A stretch of DNA of 64,000 bases from Eubacteriales bacterium (GCA_030526715.1 JAUNCG010000002.1:1-64000), one strand, 5' to 3'. Counted from the first letter of the stretch, positions 35,360 to 44,562 are shown. Made by a program: numbers and translations. The notes: generated by a model not told the origin, from the sequence alone.

Positions 35360-36658
35360 GTGAGAATAGGTAAGAGACTTGGAATATTTGCATTTCTGCT
35401 TCTTCTGGTATGCATGATGCCAATGGGGGCTCTGGCGGCAAAGGAAGGCCTAAACAAGAAGAATGTAACGCTGTATGTCGGGCAGGAAACCAGAATCAAG
35501 GTGAAAAATGCCAGTCGTAAGGTAGAATGGTCTACCAACGCCCCGGGTAAGCTGGATCTGAAAAACGGATGGATCGCAGCCAGAAGCAGGGGAAAGGCAA
35601 AGGTACGGGCGAAGGTCGGGAAAAAGACCTATAAATGTACGGTGCTTATCAAACAGCAGGTGACATCGATCACACTCAATCAGGGATCGGGACGCATGGC
35701 TATCGGAAAATGGATGAAGATGAATCCGACGGTTCTGCCGGTCAATGCAGATGATCAGAAAATTATCTGGAGCAGCAGTGATAAGTCGATCGCTAAGGTG
35801 AACAAGAAAGGGAATGTCAAGGCATTGTCTAAGGGGACGGTAACTATTACGGCGACGGCTGCGGATGGCTTCGGAGCAACGGATTCATGGGAGATCACGG
35901 TGATGACGCAGGAAGAGCTGGAGGAGCTGGAGCGTCGGGAGGCTGCAAGTCAGCCGTCACCGCGTGCGCTTCAGTTTCTGAATATTCTTCAGGAATACTC
36001 AGCGCAGGTAGCAGTAGATGCAGCCAGAGAGGGAGCAGATAAGCTGCTCTGGGTCTATGACGCTTATTATGGAAGCGAGGGCGTGACATGGGAGATCGAA
36101 CGCGCGAATGCACAGAATCGCGGCGGAGTGAATAATCAGAAGATTAAGAAGGTAGTGGATCCTGTGACTGGACAGGAGAGTACAACGGTCGATCAGGGAG
36201 CTCAGATTGCGTATACGAACTGCGCGCTGCTTCTTCGATGGGCACTGAAGGATCCGCGGCTGGCGCTTTTGAGTCCTTCAGAGAGCTTTTGGAGCAAATG
36301 GGAGGGCGGTAAGGCGTGGTTCTATTTCAACGGACCTTTGAAGAAAAATCTGGAACATTTTTATGAGAACTTCGAAGTGATTACCGTGGATAAGACGCCT
36401 GCGCAGCTGGAGGCAGAGGGCAATCTTCTTCCGGGAGATATCTGTGGCTGGAATGGAATGCAGCATACGAACGTGTACGCAGGGAATCATACATGGTACG
36501 AGGGCGGCCGTGTAAGCGGAGGCTCCTATCAGACGGTTATGATCGGAGGAAAGAATAAGAAGGATAAATATGTCTTCAAGACCTTTGGACCGGTCACCGG
36601 TGTCGGTATGATACCGTCCAGAGGAAGAACCATTCATCAGATTATTCGAATAAAATAG
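35360..36658 (+). CDS. Secreted Big_2-domain protein with NlpC/P60-like C-terminus (copy 2)
   Basis: 432 residues, a paralogue of the preceding gene. GTG start at 35360 with AGGAGGG upstream; signal peptide to about residue 27; Big_2 domain (about 95-185; SSSDKSIAKVNKKGNVKA). The catalytic-type domain has Cys288 (YTNCALLLRW) and His369 (GWNGMQHTNVYAG). The block VDKTPAQLEAEGNLLPGDI is identical in both copies. This copy has about 35 extra residues between the Ig-like domain and the Cys, plus a short insert near the end. The genes lie 35 bases apart, so they are one operon made by tandem duplication. The stop codon is the first part of the repeat element that follows. Confidence 0.82.
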   Translation: MRIGKRLGIFAFLLLLVCMMPMGALAAKEGLNKKNVTLYVGQETRIKVKNASRKVEWSTNAPGKLDLKNGWIAARSRGKAKVRAKVGKKTYKCTVLIKQQVTSITLNQGSGRMAIGKWMKMNPTVLPVNADDQKIIWSSSDKSIAKVNKKGNVKALSKGTVTITATAADGFGATDSWEITVMTQEELEELERREAASQPSPRALQFLNILQEYSAQVAVDAAREGADKLLWVYDAYYGSEGVTWEIERANAQNRGGVNNQKIKKVVDPVTGQESTTVDQGAQIAYTNCALLLRWALKDPRLALLSPSESFWSKWEGGKAWFYFNGPLKKNLEHFYENFEVITVDKTPAQLEAEGNLLPGDICGWNGMQHTNVYAGNHTWYEGGRVSGGSYQTVMIGGKNKKDKYVFKTFGPVTGVGMIPSRGRTIHQIIRIK

Positions 36659-36775
36659 CATAGAGCCATGCATCTCGAAAATGCTACGCATTTCCTCGAT
36701 GTTTGGCATTCGCCAAATGATACGTAAAAAAAGAAATCATCCATGTGAGCAAGCTCGGATGATCTTTTTAGATAA
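36657..36775. repeat. 119-bp repeat element, truncated copy
   Basis: The first copy of a structured repeat, nearly identical to 36776-36875. It contains TTTGGC/GCCAAA and AAATGC/GCATTT mini-hairpins. A terminator hairpin follows (ATCATCC 36736-36742, GGATGAT 36757-36763, then CTTTTT), serving the upstream gene. It lacks the right terminal inverted repeat of the second copy. Confidence 0.85.
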
Positions 36776-36777
36776 AG

Positions 36778-36914
36778 CATAGAGCCATGCATCTCGAAAA
36801 TGCTACGCATTTCCTCGATGTTTGGCATTCGCCAAATGATACGTAAAAAAAGAGATCATCCATGTGAGCAAGCTCCCGGATGATCTCTTTTTTTACGTAT
36901 CGCATGGCTCTATG
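36778..36914. repeat. 137-bp palindromic element with 13-bp perfect terminal inverted repeats
   Basis: CATAGAGCCATGC (36778-36790) is matched by its complement at 36902-36914. Inside is a perfect 23-bp inverted repeat (36839-36861 and 36878-36900) around a 16-base loop, with A7 on one side and T7 on the other: a strong two-way terminator. No coding capacity. It lies between the plus-strand gene and the minus-strand tRNA genes and resembles a MITE/REP-type element. Confidence 0.85.
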
Positions 36915-36925
36915 AGCATACAAAG

Positions 36926-36996
36926 AGCGGGTGATGGGAATCGAACCCACGTATCCAGCTTGGAAGGCTGGTGTTCTACCATTGAACTACACCCGC
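36926..36996 (-). tRNA. tRNA-Gly (anticodon TCC)
   Basis: A 71-base cloverleaf on the minus strand: acceptor GCGGGTG/CACCCGC, anticodon arm CCAGC-CTTCCAA-GCTGG, T-loop TTCGATT. Discriminator is T and CCA is not encoded (CTTTG follows). Only one base separates it from the tRNA-Phe CCA upstream. Confidence 0.97.
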
Positions 36997-36997
36997 A

Positions 36998-37073
<76 letters not shown>

Positions 37074-37389
37074 GAATAAGATAAAAGCACAAGCAAGCGA
37101 TAGATTCAAATTGATAAACTCGCTGCAAGCTTGCTTGGATAAGAGTTTATTGATTTGAAGATATTAGTTTGATTGTATTTGCAATCAAACGTACATCGAG
37201 AGAACTTGTTCTCGAGATGCGCTTGCGTAGCATCCACAAACATCCTTGAAATGAATTTACAATCTATCCCAAACATTTTTGTGTTGCGCTTGCGCAGTAT
37301 CCATAAATATCTTTACGATGGATTTGCGCTTACAAGAAGGCATTATATAGTATCTGTGTCCGTCTGTCAAGCGAAAATTATGAAATGTT
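37074..37389. other. AT-rich non-coding stretch with inverted and imperfect direct repeats
   Basis: No credible gene. It holds TAAACTC/GAGTTTA (within 37110-37150) and a perfect 9-bp hairpin (37167-37175 with 37182-37190). It also holds a GAGAAC/GTTCTC hairpin near 37198-37211 and a 42-bp imperfect direct repeat (37219-37260 and 37286-37327). On the minus strand it shares the words GCATCTCGA, ATGCTACGCA and CTCGATG with the palindromic element on the other side of the tRNAs. A possible tRNA promoter on minus is TTGATT (plus 37183-37188), 16 bp, TAATAT (plus 37161-37166). Confidence 0.5.
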
Positions 37390-37418
37390 TTGCGCTTTTG
37401 TAAGAGATGTGTTATACT
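37390..37418 (+). promoter_or_regulatory. Promoter of cysE
   Basis: TTGCGC (37390-37395), 17-bp spacer, TATACT (37413-37418). Confidence 0.7.
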
Positions 37419-37429
37419 GTCTAAAATTG

Positions 37430-37472
37430 TGAGTCTGGGGAAGAACTCAGATACCCCGCTCCATCTGAGAGG
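37430..37472 (+). promoter_or_regulatory. Structured cysE leader with mutually exclusive stems
   Basis: TGAGT (37430-37434) can pair with ACTCA (37445-37449). CTCAGAT (37446-37452) can pair with ATCTGAG (37463-37469). The two stems compete. GGGG (37437-37440) and CCCC (37454-37457) can add a pseudoknot-like pairing. The second stem overlaps the ribosome site GAGAGG (37467-37472), so folding could switch translation. It matches no riboswitch family I know. Confidence 0.4.
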
Positions 37473-37477
37473 TATAC

Positions 37478-38410
37478 ATGGAACAGTTGGTTACATCTAT
37501 ATTAAAAAGCTATGGATCTCATCCGGTGATCTGCAATGTGGATTCTGACAGCAGACTGGATCAGGAGATCATTATTGAGATTTTGAATAATGTCCGGCGA
37601 GTGCTGTTTCCCGGATATTTTGAGACGAAGCGGCTGCACTGCAGTACGATTTCCTACCATGTGGGAGAGCTGCTGGAGGATATCCAGTATAAGCTGACCA
37701 GACAGGTACGCAGAGCGTTGGCACATCAGCGTGATGTCATGTCCACACCGGAGGAGAATGCACGCAGAGCGGTACAGATCGTGCGGACATTTCTGGAACG
37801 TCTGGTTCCCTTACGGGAAACGCTGGCGAAGGATGTACAGGCGGCATATGATGGGGATCCGGCGGCGTACAACACGGATGAGGTCATTTTTTCCTATCCG
37901 GGAGTATTTGCCATTACCGTGAACCGTATCGCTCATGAGCTGTATGCGCTCGGCGTTCCGATGATTCCGAGGATCATGACCGAGTATGCCCACAATCTTA
38001 CGGGAATCGATATTCATCCGGGGGCGACCATCGGAGAATATTTTTTCATAGATCACGGAACCGGTGTGGTGATCGGTGAGACTACGATCATCGGGAATAA
38101 TGTCAAAATTTATCAGGGAGTGACGCTTGGAGCGCTCTCCACGCGAGGTGGACAGAGCCTGCGCAACTGCAAACGTCATCCGACACTGAAGGATAATGTT
38201 ACGGTATATTCCGGTGCCTCCATTCTGGGAGGAGACACCGTGATCGGAGAGGGAGCGGTCATTGGCGGCAATGCATTTCTGACCTCTTCGGTGCCGGATC
38301 ATACAAGAGTCAGCATCAAGAATCCGGAGCTGCAGTTTCGGCGTGGGGGGAATATTTCCACGCAGGAGATCAGACAGGAGGGGTTCTTCAACCGTAAGGA
38401 ACAGGACTAG
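37478..38410 (+). CDS. cysE: Serine O-acetyltransferase
   Basis: 310 residues. It makes O-acetylserine from serine and acetyl-CoA, the first step of cysteine synthesis. An alpha-helical N-terminal half is followed by a left-handed beta-helix of hexapeptide repeats (IDIHPGATIGEYFFIDHG, TGVVIGETTIIGNNV), with the active-site His in DHGTG. The N-terminus is longer than in E. coli CysE, as in the clostridial/EpsC-like group. GAGAGG precedes the ATG, and the leader is structured. cysK is not adjacent. Confidence 0.94.
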   Translation: MEQLVTSILKSYGSHPVICNVDSDSRLDQEIIIEILNNVRRVLFPGYFETKRLHCSTISYHVGELLEDIQYKLTRQVRRALAHQRDVMSTPEENARRAVQIVRTFLERLVPLRETLAKDVQAAYDGDPAAYNTDEVIFSYPGVFAITVNRIAHELYALGVPMIPRIMTEYAHNLTGIDIHPGATIGEYFFIDHGTGVVIGETTIIGNNVKIYQGVTLGALSTRGGQSLRNCKRHPTLKDNVTVYSGASILGGDTVIGEGAVIGGNAFLTSSVPDHTRVSIKNPELQFRRGGNISTQEIRQEGFFNRKEQD

Positions 38411-38495
38411 AGGACGGAAGACGCAGATAAGCATGGCACGCAGTCATAGAAATATCGATGACTGCGGGTACAGATAGATATGAGGAGGATGAAAA

Positions 38496-39788
38496 ATGAC
38501 ACCGTACAGAGAACTGACAATGGAACAACTGACAGAAGAGAAGACGCTTTTGGAGAAGAAATTTGCGCGCATCAAAGCACAGAATCTTCATCTGGATATG
38601 TCCAGAGGCAAGCCCTCCGAAGCGCAGCTTGATCTGGCTATGGGTATGATGGACGTATTGAGCAGTACCTCCAATCTCAAATGTGAGGCCGGTGTGGATT
38701 GCCGTAACTATGGAGTGCTTGACGGTATCCCGGAGGCGCAGGAGCTTCTGGCTGATATGACCGAGGTTCCGGCTAATCAGATCATCATCTATGGCAATTC
38801 CAGTCTGAACGTTATGTTTGATACCGTAGCCCATTCCATGACGCACGGTGTTATGGGCAGTACCCCGTGGTGTAAGCTGGATAAGGTGAAGTTTCTTTGT
38901 CCGGTTCCGGGATATGACAGACATTTTGCCATCACAGAGTATTTTGGAATTGAGATGATCAATATTCCGATGACCGAGGATGGTCCGGATATGGATCTCG
39001 TGGAAAAATATGTGAATCATGACGAGGCTGTAAAGGGTATCTGGTGCGTTCCGAAGTATTCGAATCCGCAGGGTATTACTTACTCAGACGAGACAGTACG
39101 CCGCTTTGCGCGTCTGAAGCCGGCGGCGAAGGATTTCCGCATTTTCTGGGACAATGCCTATGGCATCCATCACCTGTATGATGATAAGCAGGATCATCTG
39201 ATCGAGATCCTGATGGAGTGCAAAAAAGAGGGAAATCCGGATATGGTTTATAAGTTTTGCTCCACCTCCAAGATCAGCTTCCCGGGTTCCGGTGTGGCAG
39301 CTATGGCGGCCTCCCCGGCGAATCTGGAGGATATTCGCAAGCATATGCGTATCCAGACCATTGGCCATGACAAGCTGAACCAGCTGCGTCATGTGCGTTA
39401 TTTCAAGGATATCCACGGCATGGTGAAGCACATGAGAAAACATGCGGATATTCTTCGTCCGAAGTTTGAAGCGGTACTGAATATACTGGATGATGAATTG
39501 GGCGGGCTGGAGATCGGCAGCTGGATCCGTCCCCGCGGCGGTTATTTTATCTCTTTTGACGCACTTCCGGGATGTGCGAAAGCGATCGTTGCGAAGGCAA
39601 AGGAGGCAGGAGTTGTGATGACCGGCGCCGGCGCGACCTATCCGTACGGCAAGGATCCGCAGGACAGCAATATCCGTATTGCGCCATCCTTCCCGACACC
39701 GGAAGAGCTGGCGATTGCGGCGGAGATCTTCGTACTCAGTGTGAAGCTTGTCAGTCTGGACAAGTACATTGCAGAGAAGGCATCATAG
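38496..39788 (+). CDS. Class I aminotransferase, aspartate-type (subgroup Ic)
   Basis: 430 residues, PLP-dependent. It resembles the atypical aspartate aminotransferases of subgroup Ic (PF12897 type): DMSRGKPSEAQLDLA at the N-terminus, CVPKYSNPQG and the PLP Lys in STSKISFPGSG. It probably transfers the amino group of aspartate to 2-oxoglutarate; other amino donors are possible. AGGAGG precedes the ATG. It lies 85 bases after cysE and may be read with it, then ends at a strong terminator. Confidence 0.88.
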   Translation: MTPYRELTMEQLTEEKTLLEKKFARIKAQNLHLDMSRGKPSEAQLDLAMGMMDVLSSTSNLKCEAGVDCRNYGVLDGIPEAQELLADMTEVPANQIIIYGNSSLNVMFDTVAHSMTHGVMGSTPWCKLDKVKFLCPVPGYDRHFAITEYFGIEMINIPMTEDGPDMDLVEKYVNHDEAVKGIWCVPKYSNPQGITYSDETVRRFARLKPAAKDFRIFWDNAYGIHHLYDDKQDHLIEILMECKKEGNPDMVYKFCSTSKISFPGSGVAAMAASPANLEDIRKHMRIQTIGHDKLNQLRHVRYFKDIHGMVKHMRKHADILRPKFEAVLNILDDELGGLEIGSWIRPRGGYFISFDALPGCAKAIVAKAKEAGVVMTGAGATYPYGKDPQDSNIRIAPSFPTPEELAIAAEIFVLSVKLVSLDKYIAEKAS

Positions 39789-39837
39789 AATAGTGGGGAA
39801 GCACTGAATGAATCAGTGCCTCCTTAGGTGAATGCGG

Positions 39838-39881
39838 CAGGCAGTCCCGGCTGATGTACAGCGGAGGCTGTCTGTTTTTTT
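39838..39881 (+). terminator. Terminator after the aminotransferase gene
   Basis: A 16-bp stem with wobble pairs (left 39838-39853, right 39859-39874), loop ATGTA, then seven T. A separate small hairpin, GCACTGA/TCAGTGC, lies at 39801-39819. Confidence 0.9.
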
Positions 39882-40003
39882 GTCGAAAACACATAATAAA
39901 CACAATTTTATGTTAACCTATACATAGCTGTGCATGTACTTTATTTCTTAAAATTTTCATAATTTGATTGTGAAAAAAATAAGATATGGAAGAGATGATA
40001 GGC

Positions 40004-40032
40004 TTGTATTCTTTCGTGCGTTTCGGTATACT
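40004..40032 (+). promoter_or_regulatory. Promoter of ddl-murF
   Basis: TTGTAT (40004-40009), 17-bp spacer, TATACT (40027-40032). The surrounding 39882-40117 is AT-rich with no gene. Confidence 0.65.
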
Positions 40033-40117
40033 TATTTATATGGACTGTAGAGCAGGAAAGTCTGAGATGTGATACATGAGCACACAGTCAATGAAATAGG
40101 ACATAAGGGGAAGATAT

Positions 40118-41143
40118 ATGAAGATAGTAGTTTTGGCAGGCGGAACGAGTACAGAGCGTGCAATATCGATCGTTTCCGGAACAAAGGTCTGCGAGGCTCT
40201 CAGGAGCAGAGGACATCAGGCGATCCTAATCGACGTATTCTGCGGAAAAGAGGGACTGCAACCGAAGGAAGCATTTACGACAGAGTACGATCTGGAAAGC
40301 GAAGTTGCATACATAGAAGGATTTAACGATCAGATCGAGAAGCTTCAGGAGGAGCGCAGAGAGTTTTTCGGTCCTCAGGTACTGGAGGTGTGCCGGGAGG
40401 CGGATGTGGTATTTATGGCGCTGCATGGCCTCTGCGGAGAGGACGGTAAGATTCAGGCGACCTTTGATCTGATGGGGATTGCGTATACCGGCAGCGGATA
40501 TCTTGGCAGTGCTCTGGCTATGGATAAGGCGATTACGAAGCAGCTGTTCCGGGAGAACGGTGTACCGACGCCGGCGGGGATGATCCTGAAGAAGAGCGAT
40601 CCACGTCCTGCCTTTGCAGAGCTGGATATGGAGTTTCCGTGCGTGGTGAAGGCACCCTGTGGGGGATCTAGCGTCGGAGTTTATATCGTGGAGGATGAGG
40701 CTGCATTCGCGCAGGCGCTTGAGGACTGCTTTGCGTTGGAAGAAAAAGCGGTAGTGGAGGCATATGTCAGGGGACGTGAGTTTTCCGTTGGAGTCGTAGA
40801 CGGCAAGGCATATCCCATCATTGAGATCGCGCCGCTGGTAGGATTTTATGATTATCACAACAAATATCAGGCGGGAAGTACCGTGGAGACCTGCCCGGCA
40901 GAGCTGAATGAAGAGCTGACTGCACGGATGCAGAGGTATGCGGAGGAGGCCTACCGGGCGCTCCGACTGGAGAATTATGCCCGCATGGACTTTATGATGG
41001 ATGAACAGAATCGTATGTATTGTCTGGAGGCGAATACGCTTCCGGGAATGACGCCCACCAGTCTGCTTCCACAGGAGGCGGCAGCTCTCGGGATGTCGTT
41101 TGCGCAGCTGTGTGAGCTGCTGATCAATGTGTCTATGAAGTAA
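40118..41143 (+). CDS. ddl: D-alanine--D-alanine ligase
   Basis: 341 residues, ATP-grasp ligase. It joins two D-Ala for peptidoglycan precursors. Visible are the N-terminal GGTSTERAIS, HGLCGEDGKIQ, SALAMDKAITKQLF, the ATP-grasp KAPCGGSSVGV and the metal-binding EANTLPGMTPTSLLP. AGGGGAAG precedes the ATG. murF, which uses its product, follows 34 bases downstream. Confidence 0.97.
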   Translation: MKIVVLAGGTSTERAISIVSGTKVCEALRSRGHQAILIDVFCGKEGLQPKEAFTTEYDLESEVAYIEGFNDQIEKLQEERREFFGPQVLEVCREADVVFMALHGLCGEDGKIQATFDLMGIAYTGSGYLGSALAMDKAITKQLFRENGVPTPAGMILKKSDPRPAFAELDMEFPCVVKAPCGGSSVGVYIVEDEAAFAQALEDCFALEEKAVVEAYVRGREFSVGVVDGKAYPIIEIAPLVGFYDYHNKYQAGSTVETCPAELNEELTARMQRYAEEAYRALRLENYARMDFMMDEQNRMYCLEANTLPGMTPTSLLPQEAAALGMSFAQLCELLINVSMK

Positions 41144-41177
41144 CGGCTGAGAACAGAGAGCGTATGAAAGAGGATAT

Positions 41178-42560
41178 ATGAAAAATATGACATTGGAGAA
41201 TATCGCAAGAGCCTGCGGCGGTATTTATTATGGATCAGAAGAGAGCAGGAAGAAAGAGGTGGCGGATATCGTCACGGACAGCCGGGAGGCGAAGGAGGGC
41301 AGCCTCTTTATCGCGATCCGGGGGGAGCGCGTGGATGCGCATCGCTTCATTCCGGCAGTATTCGCGCAGGGAGCGCTGTGTGTGATTTGTGAAGAAGCGC
41401 CGAAGGAGGCTGCGGGAGCTTACATTGTAGTAGAGTCTTCCCTGCAGGCGGTGAAGGACATTGCAGAGTTTTACCGACAGCAGCTGGATATCCGGGTGAT
41501 TGGAATTACAGGAAGTGTGGGTAAGACCAGCACCAAGGAGATCATCGCGTCCGTACTGGCGGAGAAATACAACGTGCTCAAGACACAGAAGAATTTTAAC
41601 AATGAGCTGGGGCTGCCGCTGACGATCTTCCGTCTCAGGGAAGAGCATGAGGTGGCGGTACTGGAGATGGGGATCAATCACTTCGGCGAGATGCACCGCC
41701 TAAGTAAAGTGGCGCGTCCGGACTATTGTGTGATCACCAACATCGGGCAGTGTCATCTGGAGTTTCTGGGAGACCGTGACGGCGTACTGCGTGCAAAGTC
41801 GGAGATCTTTGATTATCTCTCTGCGACGGGCAGGGTGATCCTGAACGGAGATGATGACAAGCTGGCTACTGTGACAGAGGTACACGGCATCAGACCGTTG
41901 TTCTTCGGCTGCGATATAGACAGATATGTGCCTAAGGATGTTTACGCGGATCAGATAGAATATCTTGGCCTGAAGGGTGTGCGCTGCCGTATACATGTGG
42001 GGGAGCAGGAATTTACTGTGACGATCCCGATTCCGGGATACCATATGGTGCTGAATGCGCTTGCGGCCACGGCGGTGGGACGCACGCTTGGATTAACGAC
42101 GGAGGAGATCGCAAGGGGAATCGAAAAGCTGGAGACGCTGGGAGGACGCCTGCATATGATCGAGCATGAAGGTGTCACCGTGATCGATGACTGTTATAAT
42201 GCTAATCCGGCCTCTATGAAGGCTTCCCTTCGTGTGCTCGCCAATGCGCCGGGACGTAAGATCGCGATTCTGGGCGATATGGGGGAGCTCGGTGAGGAGG
42301 AGCTTGCGCTGCATCGGGAGATCGGCGCCTTTGCGGCAGAGCTCGCGCTCGATGAACTGATCTGTGTAGGCGCTCTGAGCGAGGGGATGGCACAGGCTGC
42401 CAAGGCGGTCAAAGCGGACATGAAGATCCTCTGGACAGAGCAGCTGGAGGACGCGCTTTCGCAGATCCCGGAGGAGATCCGTCCGGGAGATTATGTATTG
42501 GTAAAAGCATCGCACTTTATGCATTTTGAAAAAGTAGTGGATGTTTTAACAAAGGAGTAG
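41178..42560 (+). CDS. murF: UDP-N-acetylmuramoyl-tripeptide--D-alanyl-D-alanine ligase
   Basis: 460 residues. It adds D-Ala-D-Ala to the UDP-MurNAc tripeptide in the cytosol. The three Mur-ligase domains are present: N-terminal (about 25-95), central ATPase with P-loop GITGSVGKTSTKE (about 110-120) and C-terminal (about 315-455; DDCYNANPASMKASL). AGAGGAT precedes the ATG. It forms an operon with ddl. Confidence 0.97.
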   Translation: MKNMTLENIARACGGIYYGSEESRKKEVADIVTDSREAKEGSLFIAIRGERVDAHRFIPAVFAQGALCVICEEAPKEAAGAYIVVESSLQAVKDIAEFYRQQLDIRVIGITGSVGKTSTKEIIASVLAEKYNVLKTQKNFNNELGLPLTIFRLREEHEVAVLEMGINHFGEMHRLSKVARPDYCVITNIGQCHLEFLGDRDGVLRAKSEIFDYLSATGRVILNGDDDKLATVTEVHGIRPLFFGCDIDRYVPKDVYADQIEYLGLKGVRCRIHVGEQEFTVTIPIPGYHMVLNALAATAVGRTLGLTTEEIARGIEKLETLGGRLHMIEHEGVTVIDDCYNANPASMKASLRVLANAPGRKIAILGDMGELGEEELALHREIGAFAAELALDELICVGALSEGMAQAAKAVKADMKILWTEQLEDALSQIPEEIRPGDYVLVKASHFMHFEKVVDVLTKE

Positions 42561-42620
42561 AATCCATAAAATAGAGGGGTTTTATTTCTGAGAATAAAAG
42601 GGGTAGAGGAGGAAACAAAC

Positions 42621-44441
42621 ATGAAGAAAAAACTTTTAAGCAGTACGCTGTTGGCGCTTTCACTGGCGCTGGGATGTGCAGTACCGGCCATGGCGGACAG
42701 CCGCAAGGTAGTGACTCTTGGCGCTGATCTGACCACAGAGCAGCAGAATACGATGATGCGCTATTTTGGTGTGACTTCGGACGCGGTGGATATGATCTAT
42801 ATAACAAACACTGATGAAAGAAATCACCTTGGCAGCTATGTGCCGATCGAGCAGATCGGTACCCACACATTCAGCTGCGCACTGGTATCACCGACATCCT
42901 CCGGCGGTATTCAGGTAAAGACTGCGAATCTGAGCTGGGTAACCTGCAATATGATCGCATCGACACTGTCCACCTCCGGTGTGACGAACTGTCAGGTAGT
43001 TGCGGCGTCTCCGTTTGTAGTATCCGGTACCGGTGCGCTGACGGGCGTTATCATGGCGTATGAGAATGCCAATAGGACGACGCTGGATGCCACCAAGGTG
43101 GACTTGGCGAATCAGGAGCTGGTAGTGACAGGTACGCTGGCCAATGATGTGGGACAGAGTCAGGCAACGGCCGTGATCAATGAGACGAAGCTGCAGGTAA
43201 TCGAGAATAACATCACAGATATCGGCGAGATCAACAATATCATTAACAATGTATCCAATGACTATAATGTGACCGTGAATCCGGATCAGACGCAGCAGAT
43301 CGCAGCGCTGATGTCAGAGATCGCGCAGCAGGAGTATGATATTGTACAGCTGAAGGCGACTTTGGAGCGTGTGCAGGCGAACGTAGCTGCAGATGCCGGA
43401 GCGAGCGCCGAGGTACAGCAGGCGGCCGAGGATGCAGCGGTGAAGGCCGAGGCAGCAGCTGCTGAAGCAAACGCACAGACGCAGGAGGCAGAGCAGTCCG
43501 GCGGATTCTTAAGTAATCTTTTCGGCGGCGGCTCAGACACGGAGCAGACAGAGTCAGAGGAAAGCATTCTGGACAATACAAATGTGGAAGCACTCGAGGA
43601 AGCGGCAGGCGGTCTGACCGTAAATGAGGGCGATACGACCTCCACTGTACAGGAGCAGGCAGAGGAACAGCAGGCTCAGAGTGAAGACTTCGGTATTCCG
43701 GCGGCAACAGGAGATGATTCCTTTACGGTTGACACACCGCAGGAACTGCCTGCAGACGAAGGCGAGACTATACAGACAGATCCGGCTGCAGTGGACGGTA
43801 CAGAGCCGGAGACGACAGCTGTGGACGGCGTGGCATCTGAGCCGGAGCTGAAGGAAGAGGATCTGACAGATCCGACGAAGAAAGCGCTCTATGATGAGGT
43901 GAAGTCTGGACTGGAGGATACGATCAAGACGACCATATCCGATGAGAGTGGTACGGTAGTGTCTCTGTCCGACAGCGCGGCGACAGAGCTTCCGAAAATG
44001 CTCGAGGAGCATCTGTTAAAGATACTGGTGAAGGGTGTAGATGCGGTTGCTCAGGAGGAAGCGGCAGATACCAGTGTTCCGGCAGGAATCGATGTCATGC
44101 TGGAGACGGCGGTAGACGCACCGGATAAGCACTATGAGGATGCACAGCTGGCACAGATGGATCGCTACGTCAGAAAACTGGTATTCTGGGATCCGAAGGA
44201 GATTCTGGCAGACAGCTATCTGGAAGAGTCGGATGAGATTTTCCTTTACAATCAGATCATGAAGGTTCTAGAGAAGGCTTATAAGGTAGAGCCGGAGACA
44301 GAGACTGTGGGAGAGACAGTAGAGGAGATGCCTGCGCCAGCAGAGGAAGCACCTGCAGAAGAAATACCGGCAGCAGAAGACGCAGTAGATCCGGCAGCGG
44401 ATGAGTTTGCGGATTTCGTTGAGGAAACCGGAAGCTTCTAA
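42621..44441 (+). CDS. Secreted DUF1002 protein with long acidic tail
   Basis: 606 residues: signal peptide (AMA cut at about 25), then the DUF1002 domain (about 30-255; ITNTDERNHLGSYVP, SSGGIQVKTANLSWVT, VVSGTGALTG). DUF1002 proteins such as B. subtilis YpuA are extracytoplasmic and of unknown function. From about 270 it becomes Ala/Glu/Thr/Asp-rich low complexity, with a more folded-looking segment at about 410-560 and a Pro/Glu-rich end. The tail makes it roughly twice the usual family length. GGAGG precedes the ATG. It is 60 bases after murF and may be cotranscribed. Confidence 0.85.
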   Translation: MKKKLLSSTLLALSLALGCAVPAMADSRKVVTLGADLTTEQQNTMMRYFGVTSDAVDMIYITNTDERNHLGSYVPIEQIGTHTFSCALVSPTSSGGIQVKTANLSWVTCNMIASTLSTSGVTNCQVVAASPFVVSGTGALTGVIMAYENANRTTLDATKVDLANQELVVTGTLANDVGQSQATAVINETKLQVIENNITDIGEINNIINNVSNDYNVTVNPDQTQQIAALMSEIAQQEYDIVQLKATLERVQANVAADAGASAEVQQAAEDAAVKAEAAAAEANAQTQEAEQSGGFLSNLFGGGSDTEQTESEESILDNTNVEALEEAAGGLTVNEGDTTSTVQEQAEEQQAQSEDFGIPAATGDDSFTVDTPQELPADEGETIQTDPAAVDGTEPETTAVDGVASEPELKEEDLTDPTKKALYDEVKSGLEDTIKTTISDESGTVVSLSDSAATELPKMLEEHLLKILVKGVDAVAQEEAADTSVPAGIDVMLETAVDAPDKHYEDAQLAQMDRYVRKLVFWDPKEILADSYLEESDEIFLYNQIMKVLEKAYKVEPETETVGETVEEMPAPAEEAPAEEIPAAEDAVDPAADEFADFVEETGSF

Positions 44442-44483
44442 GTATACGAGTATTCAGAGGATATTCTGATAAGAGCTATAGAA

Positions 44484-44525
44484 CACCCCCCGCGGGAGAT
44501 CAGGCGATCTTTCGCGGGGGGTTAT
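44484..44525. terminator. Strong terminator between convergent genes
   Basis: CCCCCCGCG pairs with CGCGGGGGG and the stem continues to GATC/GATC around AGGC; TTATTT follows. Confidence 0.85.
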
Positions 44526-44562
44526 TTCGTGACAACGGATCCTATGAAAACGATAGGAGCTG

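Noticed and set aside
37219-37327. Two 42-bp repeats as a CRISPR remnant
   Set aside because: The copies are imperfect, there are only two, the spacing is irregular and no cas gene is nearby.
39801-39819. Small hairpin GCACTGA/TCAGTGC as a separate terminator or riboswitch part
   Set aside because: No U-tract or conserved context; the strong terminator 20 bases further accounts for the region.
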